Assembly (NCBI RefSeq): GCF_002950945.1
Contig: NZ_CP012673.1
Location: 10,678,501-10,742,500 of the forward strand
Length of the DNA stretch: 64,000 nucleotides
Origin: Sorangium cellulosum
Lineage (GTDB): Bacteria > Myxococcota_A > Polyangia > Polyangiales > Polyangiaceae
Direction of reading: 5' to 3'
Below the pieces are notes generated by a model. That model made no database searches, was not told the DNA's origin, and saw only the letters and a list, made by a program, of their open reading frames with translations. Each line of letters opens with the position of its first letter. The stretch's first letter is position 1. Positions 54,001-61,639 of this stretch are shown here, in pieces. The position numbers and the translations under genes were made by a program.

Positions 54001-54614
54001 CGATCTGGGGCCGCATCTCCTCCATCAACGTGCGCAAGGTGGTGTTCACCGCGCAGCTGCTGCATCTGCCCTTCGAACGCATCGACGCCGGCGCCGCCTT
54101 CGGGATCACGAAGACGCCGGAGTACCTGGCGCGCAACCCGAATGCGCTGGTGCCCACGCTGGAGGACGGCGACTTCGTCCTGTGGGAATCGAACGTGATC
54201 GTGCGCTACCTGTGCGCAAAGCATGCGGCAGGCGGCCTCTACCCGGAGGACCTGCGCACCCGCTTCGACGCCGAGCGCTGGATGGACTGGCAGCAGACGA
54301 CGCTGAACGGCGCCGGCCGCGACGCCTTCCTCCAGCTCGTTCGCACGCTCGCGGAGAAGCGCAACGCGCAGGCGATCGCGGCTTCCGTCGCCGCGACCGA
54401 GCCGCTCCTCGCGCTGCTCGACACCCACCTCGCAGAGCGGCCCTACATGGCCGGCGAGCGCCTGACGATGGCCGACATCCCCATCGCCTGCGAGATGCAC
54501 CGCTGGTGGGGCCTGCCGCTCGAGCATCCCGAGCACCCGCACCTGCGCCGCTGGTACGAAGGCCTGCGGCAATCGCCCGCCACCCGCGGCGCCCTCGACG
54601 TCCCCCTGAGCTGA
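53994..54614 (+). CDS. glutathione S-transferase family protein
   Basis: A 206-aa GST. The N-terminal thioredoxin fold includes the active-site Ser region RISSINVRKV and the cis-Pro motif NALVPTLEDGDFVLWESNVI split at this point, with the glutathione-binding ESN. The C-terminal helical domain has the N-capping motif LTMADIPIACEMHRWW. It probably conjugates or reduces electrophiles with glutathione, consistent with gor in the window. Its ATG sits 7 bp inside the aminotransferase relic. Confidence 0.92.
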   Translation: MLTIWGRISSINVRKVVFTAQLLHLPFERIDAGAAFGITKTPEYLARNPNALVPTLEDGDFVLWESNVIVRYLCAKHAAGGLYPEDLRTRFDAERWMDWQQTTLNGAGRDAFLQLVRTLAEKRNAQAIAASVAATEPLLALLDTHLAERPYMAGERLTMADIPIACEMHRWWGLPLEHPEHPHLRRWYEGLRQSPATRGALDVPLS

Positions 54615-54662
54615 CACCATGCGCCTGCGCCCCTTCCAGCAAGTCGACTTCTGACCAAGGGA

Positions 54663-55076
54663 TCACCGACGATCGTCGCTAAGCGCGACGAACCCAAGCC
54701 CTGCCGCCGCCGCGGCCCAGAGCCCGCCCAGGTCCGGGCTGGTGAACGCGAGCCGCCACGGGATGCCAGCGCGATCGAGCGCCGCCGCGGCGGCATCCCG
54801 GAACCGGCACGGCGCCTCGATGGCCAGGAGCGGCAGCGGCTCGCCCTCCGCCCCGGTCCACGCAGGGCACCCCGCGGCCGACCCGATCCAGCGCATCGGC
54901 AGCTCGGCCAGACGCTCGCCATGCGGCGCGCCCATCCCGTCGCCCCACGCGAGCGCGAGATCGAGCCGGCCCGACGTGACCCGCTCGATCAGCTCCGCAT
55001 TGCGCGCGACCCGCACCTCGATCCGCACCCGCGGGTGGGCGCGCGAAAACCGCCCCAGCACCCCAGAGAGCAGCAC
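54663..55076 (-). pseudogene. LysR effector-domain fragment
   Basis: The frame reads VLGRFSRAHPRVRIEVRVAR, then LIERVTSGRLDLALAWGDG, and ends with LWAAAAAGLGFVALSDDRR. These are typical substrate-binding-domain segments of a LysR regulator. The helix-turn-helix N-terminus is absent upstream and the C-terminal helix is cut short. Confidence 0.8.
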
Positions 55077-55864
55077 GTCACCGACGTGACGAAGCTGCGC
55101 AGCACGTCCGTCGCACGCGGCGTCCGGGGAGGGCGCTCCCCGGGAGCGAGCGCCGCCTCTCCCGGGCTGCGCTCGCGATGGCGACAGCCTTGCTCTGTGC
55201 CGGCGCGGGATGCACGCGGGACTCGGTCCTAGAGCGAGCCTCGCTGGGGACTCACGCGGTCGCGGGCGGGAAGGCCGTGACCCGCGTCGGAGGTGCAGCG
55301 GCTGACGTTGCCCCCAGCTCGGCCCCCGCGACCTTCATCGCCACCTACCTGCTGGGCGACCAGGACACGGAGTTGCTCCACAGGCTCCAGTAGACGCGCG
55401 TGCGCTCTCTCCCTCGTGCCCCTTGCGTCCTTGCGGCTTCTGTCCTTGCAGCGTCCATGCGCTTTCTGCATCAGACGCCACCCGCCCTGCGCCGCTTCGC
55501 GTGCTCAGCGCCGCGCCTCCAAGTGCTCCGGACCCCTGTGCTCGCCGCCCTCCGAGGTAGCCCATCCGTTCGCCGCTCCACACCTCCCCGCGCCCGCGAT
55601 CGCGCTTCTTTTACCTACGCGCCGGGTGTCAACCCGCTCGTGGGGCGGAACGCGCGCGCCCTCCGGTACCCTCTCGCCCCGCCCGACCCTCGCCCGCGCC
55701 ACCATGGCTGTACGTGAGCGGACGCCACCTGGTTCACATGGTTTCCTCCTCGACTGGGCGTTCTTCTTGACGCGCGCCTCGGCCGCCACATCGACCCGCA
55801 GCGCCTCGGCGCCCTCGGTCACGGCGGCTCGTGTCTGCATCTGTCGCGCGCACGCGCGAGGGGT
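55077..55864. other. intergenic region containing one direct repeat copy
   Basis: Nearly 790 bp without a supportable gene between the LysR relic and the next LysR gene. It carries the first copy of a 22-bp perfect direct repeat (55604-55625) whose partner is at 58976. Confidence 0.45.
55604..55625. repeat. 22-bp direct repeat, copy 1
   Basis: The sequence gcttcttttacctacgcgcc followed by gg is repeated exactly at 58976-58997, with weaker similarity extending about 30 bp to the left. The two copies bracket a 3.4-kb segment in direct orientation. Confidence 0.75.
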
Positions 55865-56833
55865 ATGCTGGCGGGCATCGTGGACTGGGATGACGTGCGC
55901 CATTTTCTCGCGCTCGCTCGAACGGGCTCCGTTCGCGCGGCGGGCTCGATGCTCGGCGTGAGCCACTCGACCGTGGCGCGGCGGGTCGAGGCCCTCGAGA
56001 CGCGGCTCGGCGTGAAGCTGTTCGACCGGCACCGCGATGGGTACCTGCTGACGGACGCGGGCAACGAGATGGTCTCGGGGGCGGAGCGCGTCGAGCGGGA
56101 GATGGCCGCGCTGGAGCGCGGCCTCGCCGGGCAAGACGCGCGGCTCGAGGGGCCCGTGCGGGTGACCTGCACCGACCCCTTCATCGCGAAGATCCTCCTC
56201 CGCGCCCTGGCCGGCCTCTGCGAGCAGCATCCCGGCATCGAGCTCGAGCTGGATGCCGATGCCAAGAACCTGGATCTGTCGAAGCGCGAGGCCGACATCG
56301 CGGTGCGCGCGCTCCTTCCGAGCGCGTCCCCGCCGGAGCACCTGATCGGGCGGCGGCTCGTCCCCATCACCCTCTGCAACTACGTCGCGACCGCGCACGC
56401 TGCCCAGCTCGACCCCGAGCGCGGCGCGCGCCCCGCGCGCTGGCTCGGATCCAACCTGCGCAAGATCGCCGAGGAGCTCGTCGCGTCGTCGAGCTATCCC
56501 GAGGTTCCGATCTGGGGCACGTTCGAGTCGATGGCGATCATGATGGAGGCCGCACACGCGGGCCTCGGCTTCGTGATGCTACCCACCTACGCCGGCGATC
56601 CGGAGCCAGGGCTCCAGCGCCTCGCGAAACCGGACCTGCGCCACCTCGCCGACTTCTGGCTCCTCAGCCACCGCGACCTCCGGGACAACGCGCGCCTGCG
56701 GGCCGCGCGCGAGTGCATCACCGCGGCGATGACAGAGCGCGCAGCGCTGTTCCGCGGCGAGGCCGAGGCGTGGCGCGAAACTGCGCCCTTGCGTCACGAA
56801 CTTGCACCGGGCGCAGACGCGCCGCGTGCATAG
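55865..56833 (+). CDS. LysR-family transcriptional regulator
   Basis: A 322-aa regulator with an N-terminal helix-turn-helix (FLALARTGSVRAAGSMLGVS, HSTVARRVEALE) and a LysR effector domain (VRVTCTDPFIAKILLRALAG to MMEAAHAGLGFVMLPTYAG). The GGYLLT-like segment is read DGYLLTDAGNEM. The methyltransferase gene starts 14 bp after its stop, so the two form a likely operon. Effector unknown. Confidence 0.92.
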   Translation: MLAGIVDWDDVRHFLALARTGSVRAAGSMLGVSHSTVARRVEALETRLGVKLFDRHRDGYLLTDAGNEMVSGAERVEREMAALERGLAGQDARLEGPVRVTCTDPFIAKILLRALAGLCEQHPGIELELDADAKNLDLSKREADIAVRALLPSASPPEHLIGRRLVPITLCNYVATAHAAQLDPERGARPARWLGSNLRKIAEELVASSSYPEVPIWGTFESMAIMMEAAHAGLGFVMLPTYAGDPEPGLQRLAKPDLRHLADFWLLSHRDLRDNARLRAARECITAAMTERAALFRGEAEAWRETAPLRHELAPGADAPRA

Positions 56834-56847
56834 AATCGTCGACCACG

Positions 56848-57477
56848 ATGAGCACCGACGCCAAGTTCTGGGACAGCATCGCCGAGAAGTACGCCGCCAA
56901 GCCGGTGGGGAACGTCACGGCCTACGAGCGCAAGAAGGCCATCACCCGCGAGCACCTGCGCCCGGGCTCGACAGTCCTCGAGATCGGCTGCGGCACCGGC
57001 TCGCTCGCCCTGGAGATGTCGCCGTTCGCCGGCCACATCCAAGCGACGGACGTCTCGTCCGAGATGATCCGCATCGCCAACCAGAAGAAGCAGGTCCAAG
57101 GCGTGACCAACGTCACCTTTCGCCAGGGCACGCTCGACGGACGTGCTCCGTATGAGCCCGAGCACTTCGACAGCGCCTGGGCCTACTCCATCCTCCACCT
57201 CGTCCCCGATCGGAGGCGCACCCTCAAGACAATCTTCGACCTCCTCAAGCCCGGCGGCTCGTTCATCTCGTCCAACGTCTGCCTCGGCAGCACCTGGGTA
57301 CCTTACGGCGCGATCATCACGGTGCTGCGCTGGTTCGGGAAGGCGCCGGTCGTCTATGTCTACGATCGCGAGACGATCCTCCGCGAGATGCGCGAGGTAG
57401 GGTTCGTCGAGATCGAGGAGAGGGAGGTTGGTGCTGGGGGGATGGTTGCGTTCGTCGTGACGAAGAAGCCGGGGTAG
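56848..57477 (+). CDS. class I SAM-dependent methyltransferase
   Basis: A 209-aa enzyme with FWDSIAEKYAAKPV, motif I VLEIGCGTGSLALEM, motif II DVSSEMI, and LKPGGSFISS before the last strands. This layout is common in small-molecule methyltransferases of the UbiE/Methyltransf_11 type. Substrate unknown. Preceded closely by a LysR gene that may regulate it. Confidence 0.88.
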   Translation: MSTDAKFWDSIAEKYAAKPVGNVTAYERKKAITREHLRPGSTVLEIGCGTGSLALEMSPFAGHIQATDVSSEMIRIANQKKQVQGVTNVTFRQGTLDGRAPYEPEHFDSAWAYSILHLVPDRRRTLKTIFDLLKPGGSFISSNVCLGSTWVPYGAIITVLRWFGKAPVVYVYDRETILREMREVGFVEIEEREVGAGGMVAFVVTKKPG

Positions 57478-57884
57478 CGCGCAGCTCGCTGCGACCGAAG
57501 ATCATGCGACCGGGCTGCCGGCGACACGCGCCGGCGGGCGGGGGTGCTGGCGTCCGCGAGCCCATGGCGTCAACGCATCGGACCACGCCCACGGCGTGAC
57601 GTGTCGTGCGCCGATTGGTGACCGGCTGTCAACTCGGCGAGGGGTAGGCGCGCGCCGCCGTGGGTGCGAGGCGGCGCGCTCAGAACACGGCGCGGGAGTT
57701 CGGCGCGTCGGCCGGGATGTTACGTTCGGGGTTCATACGGAGGGGGCGTGCCTTTCTGCACCGGGGGGCATGGTCGCTCGCCGGTGCGTGCTCACCCTCG
57801 CAGCGGGACGCGCGGCGGGTTTGAATCTGCGCGCCCATCGTCGGCTGCAGCGCGCGCGCACCGCGCCGCGGGCGCGTGCCAGCG

Positions 57885-58070
57885 CGTGCGCGCGACCGCG
57901 CGGTACGCGCTCGGCGGCATGCCCGACGCGGCGCGGAGCTGGCGCGCCAGGTGGGCCGTGTCGCTGAACCCGTACACGTGCGCGATCTCGGTGAGCGGCC
58001 GAAGCGAGCCGGCGATCGCAACGGTGGCGTCGCACATGTGCACGCGGCGCGCGAGTGCGGCCCTCGACCG
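57885..58070 (-). pseudogene. AraC-family regulator fragment
   Basis: The minus frame contains LTEIAHVYGFSDTAHLARQL and then SGMPPSAYRAVART, the second helix-turn-helix of an AraC regulator. The N-terminal effector domain is missing and the flanking frame is low-complexity. The remaining parts of the 57478-58307 gap hold nothing I recognise. Confidence 0.75.
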
Positions 58071-58307
58071 CGGGCGCTGCGGCGGCGGAGGGCGCTCCGC
58101 TGGGCCACACCGGAGCCGCCCTCGGCGGCGAGACAGGCGTGAATTATCAAAATTGCTACTGTTTCCAGCGACCGCTCGCCAGCGGCCTTTATCTGGCGGG
58201 GTCCCTGACACGCGGAACTAGCCGCCGAATCCAGCGGATCCGCCCCTCGCCCTCCGCCCCCCAAAACCCCTCCCCGCCCCCGCGATCGGCGATAGCCTGC
58301 GCGCGCC

Positions 58308-58784
58308 TTGCTGCCGCCCCGCCCTCCTCCCCGCCCGCTCGACGCGCACGGCCTCCCCGCCGCCTCCCGCCTCGAGCGCCGCGCGGCGCTCGCCGTCGCC
58401 GCCGTCGCCACGGCGTGGTTCACGCTCGCGGCGGCGTGGGAGATGTTCGGCCCCCTCCTCGCCGGCCATTACGCGTCGTCGGCGAGCGTCGGGATCATCG
58501 CGGAGAACATGCTCCGCTGGAAGATCCTCGGCCCCGTCTGGGAGTACACCGCCGCCCGGCCGACGCCGGACATGTACTACTGCCACCACCCGTGGGGGAT
58601 CTTCTGGACGACCGCCGCGTTCCTGGAGATCTTCGGCCGGCACGACGTCATCTGCCGCCTGCCCGCCGTCCTGCTGAGCGCCGCGACGCCGCCCCGAGCT
58701 TCTCCAGCACGCTCTCCCAACCGAGGGCCGCCGTACTGGAAGAGCACCGTTCTGCGCCGCAAGGCGCCCGGTGACGCCGCATAG
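58308..58784 (+). pseudogene. GT39/ArnT-like membrane glycosyltransferase, N-terminal fragment
   Basis: After a first hydrophobic segment (LAVAAVATAWFTLAAAW) the frame has the loop MYYCHHPWGIFWTTAAF and GRHDVICRLPAVLLSA, as in dolichyl-phosphate-mannose transferase-like proteins (GT39). Homology stops near 58685 and the frame ends after 158 codons, against 450-600 aa for a full enzyme. Starts at TTG. Confidence 0.72.
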
Positions 58785-59539
58785 CGTCTCGCGACGCGCC
58801 TCCCGGGCCAGACCAACGCCCGGACGGACACGTGTGCCCACGGCACGCCGATGCGCCCCGTAGCGCGCTCGGCGCCGCCCGGACCACGCTCTTTCGACCC
58901 AGGACCGAGCCCTCACGACGCTCGCGGTCCCACCCTTTCGGTTTGCTGCGCTACACTTCTTCGCGCTGCGATCCGGCTTCTTTTACCTACGCGCCGGTCG
59001 AGGCCGGGGACGGACGTCCCGATCTGTGGGATGCGTCCCCGCCGCAAGCGCGGCGTCTGTGAGGGACGCAGCGATGCCGCCGAGCGCGCCGGCTGACACA
59101 TGATCGTGCGTTCCTTCATCGATCCTGTGCATGGCTCGATACGTGCAACTACGCCAGGGAACGTCCCCGGCAGAGCTGGGGGACTGGACTTCCCGACAGA
59201 TCAACACGACTAGAGCGCATTCAGATCGCATCTGACACGTCGCGTTGTGGGCCGGAGCACGGAAGACGGCCACGGCTCGATTATCCGTGGCCGTGGCCGT
59301 GGCCGTGACCGACTCACCCGTGTCCCGACTCTTTCGCTCGGGCCATGCGTCCTCGCTTGTGTCTGAAGGCATCTTCGAGGTGCAGCTCGAGGCCCTTCAG
59401 GCGGCCGATAGCCTGGAACCAACAGACCACCCGCGCGGTGGCCCGCTGCCGCTCCTGGGCGCTTTCGCGCCGCCGGGAGCTCGCGGCGTTGCTTTCCATG
59501 GGGCCGGAGATACCGGCCGCGAAGGTAAAGGAGTGAGCC
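58785..59539. other. intergenic region before the terminal operon
   Basis: About 750 bp without a supportable gene. It includes the second 22-bp direct repeat copy (58976-58997) and a short hexamer array (ccgtgg, about four copies near 59286). The promoter of the downstream two-gene operon should lie here. Confidence 0.45.
58976..58997. repeat. 22-bp direct repeat, copy 2
   Basis: Exact partner of 55604-55625 in the same orientation, located just outside the glycosyltransferase relic. Confidence 0.75.
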
Positions 59540-61627
59540 ATGTCCGACGATGGATCCATTACGTTCATAGCCAACCACCTGCCCCCCCTGCAGGATGGCA
59601 GCTATACGCTGCAGCTCGCGCACCAGCTGCAGGGAGGTACGGTAAATCAGTCCTTCAGCAAGACCTACACGTTCGAAGTCCGCGGGGGTGCCCGCTTCAC
59701 GCTGGCGCCGGACCAGATCTACAAGGTGTTCCCGCCACCGAGCACGCTGGGCGATTACGATTCATTGCTGCCGCACGTCGTGCTCAAGCGGCGCACCTTG
59801 CCCTGGGAAAGGAAGGTGAAGGACGATCCGACGCTCTCGTGGCTGGCGCTGCTGGTGTTCTCCCAGAGCGAGAGCCAGCTGTTCCAACCCACGATTGGCA
59901 CGATCGATCAGCTGATCTCTCCTCCCACCGGGACGTATTCTTATGGCAGCGTGCCCGGCGGCATAACGCTGGAAAAGGGGCAGAAGGACGGCGACAGCTG
60001 CGTGTGGCTGGATCTTCCCGCGAGCGTCTTTGCCAAGGTTGCGCCGTCGCTGAGCGATCTGAAGTGGAACGCCCACGCACGCCTGCGGACCGACGACACT
60101 TCGTCGACGGATTATGCGGCGGTGGTGGCCAACCGGGTGCCGCCTGCCGGGCAGACAGCGGTGGTGCACCTGGTCTCGCTGGAAGGGCTGGGCGACGTGC
60201 TGCCCAAGGACGACGGCACTTCCTCTCTGGACGGCGGCTACTCCACCGTGCGGCTCGCCTCCTTGAAATCCTGGAGCTTCCAGGTGGGGCCGCTGCAAGC
60301 GTCGTTCGTGGACTTGCTCGAAGCCCTGAACACGGACCGCGAAGCCCAGAGCACGGACGAATGGGACAAGCAAACCTGGCAATCGAAGCCCAGGGACTCG
60401 CAGCTCCGCCTCCCGAAAGATTATCGGCCGGCGGCGGCGCCCGCCGGCGCGCCCGCGGCGCCGTTCGACGCAGGCTATACCGTGCTGGCCCAGACAGCGG
60501 CCAACCAGCTTTCGGCGAGCTGGTATCGCGGCCCCTTCATGCCTTCGACGGTGACCCCGCCGCCGGCGGATAACACCTGGGCCAGCGCGCTCTTGCCTGC
60601 CGGCAAGGCCGCTGCGCTGGACGTCTCGGTCAGCGCCGCCCCGGGCACCGACTGCACGTATGCCGCTGCCTGGCAGATCGGGCGGCTGCTGGCGCTCGCC
60701 GACAAGGATTTCGCCACCGCCCAGGTCGCCTGGAAGCGGGATTGCCGCATGAAGCTCAACCAGGCCATCCGCCGGGCGGCGGCGGGACCCAGCGGCTCGC
60801 GGAGCGAGGGCTCGAAGGTCATGCGCGATGTCCTCAAGAGTGCCTCCGCGATTCAAGATTACCTGGGCCAATCATTGACGACCGACGCCAAGACGACCAC
60901 GGACCTGCTCATCCCGCAGCCGCTCGTCGACTGGCTGGGACAGCTCGCCGTGCTGAAGAGCGTGCCGTTCAACTACCTGGTGCCGGACGCCGGCATGCTG
61001 CCGGCCGAATCGCTGCGTTTCTTGCAGGTCGACCCGCGCTGGCTGGCCTGCTTGCTGGACGGCGCCTGGAGCCTCGGGCGCGAGCCGGCGGATGTCTGGG
61101 CCTTCGACAAGGCCTATCCGCCCTGGAGCCAGCTGCAGGGAGGCTCCTTGTGTCCGTTGTTCGTCAACACGGCCAAGGCCACCTGCTGGCCGGTGAGCGG
61201 CGCTTTGATCAGCTCCCGTCTTGTATCGGGCTACTGGCCGAACATCGTCTTCAAGACGGATACATCGGCCGGCCTCCTGCGCCTGGACCGCCTGGGACCG
61301 AGCACGCTGCTGGCGCTCTTCGACGGGCCCTTTCAGAAGCTCACCATCCAGGAGCCGCCCGAGGGCATTCATTTCGGGTTCGACATGGATGACCATGGCG
61401 ACCTCAGCAAGAAGAGCCTGCGCGATGCGAACGGCAACAAGACCGGCTCGCTCAGCGCGATTCCTCAGCGTGGTGAGGGCGTCATCCAGCTCGACCAGCT
61501 CGCGACGAAATTGAAGACGACGTTGCAGAGCGCGCTGAGCAATCAATTCCAAGAATTCACTGCGGCCGAGCTTGCCCTCGAGCTCGTCGAGGATGTGCCC
61601 GGCGCGACGTTCACCCTGCCCGGCTGA
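59540..61627 (+). CDS. large protein of unknown function, first gene of terminal operon
   Basis: A 695-aa protein without signal peptide or membrane segments. The first 50 residues (SYTLQLAHQLQGG, KTYTFEVRGG) look like an Ig-like beta domain. A striking block follows at about 51-105: RFTLAPDQIYKVFPP, LPHVVLKRRTLPWER, TLSWLALLVFS. Later parts contain VVHLVSLEGLGDVLP and KSWSFQVGP. I recall similar blocks in uncharacterised proteins of other bacteria but cannot name a family. The AAGGAGTGAGCC ribosome site fixes the start. The next gene begins 12 bp downstream, and composition is somewhat less GC-rich than neighbouring genes. Confidence 0.85.
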   Translation: MSDDGSITFIANHLPPLQDGSYTLQLAHQLQGGTVNQSFSKTYTFEVRGGARFTLAPDQIYKVFPPPSTLGDYDSLLPHVVLKRRTLPWERKVKDDPTLSWLALLVFSQSESQLFQPTIGTIDQLISPPTGTYSYGSVPGGITLEKGQKDGDSCVWLDLPASVFAKVAPSLSDLKWNAHARLRTDDTSSTDYAAVVANRVPPAGQTAVVHLVSLEGLGDVLPKDDGTSSLDGGYSTVRLASLKSWSFQVGPLQASFVDLLEALNTDREAQSTDEWDKQTWQSKPRDSQLRLPKDYRPAAAPAGAPAAPFDAGYTVLAQTAANQLSASWYRGPFMPSTVTPPPADNTWASALLPAGKAAALDVSVSAAPGTDCTYAAAWQIGRLLALADKDFATAQVAWKRDCRMKLNQAIRRAAAGPSGSRSEGSKVMRDVLKSASAIQDYLGQSLTTDAKTTTDLLIPQPLVDWLGQLAVLKSVPFNYLVPDAGMLPAESLRFLQVDPRWLACLLDGAWSLGREPADVWAFDKAYPPWSQLQGGSLCPLFVNTAKATCWPVSGALISSRLVSGYWPNIVFKTDTSAGLLRLDRLGPSTLLALFDGPFQKLTIQEPPEGIHFGFDMDDHGDLSKKSLRDANGNKTGSLSAIPQRGEGVIQLDQLATKLKTTLQSALSNQFQEFTAAELALELVEDVPGATFTLPG

Positions 61628-61639
61628 GGAGAATCCATC

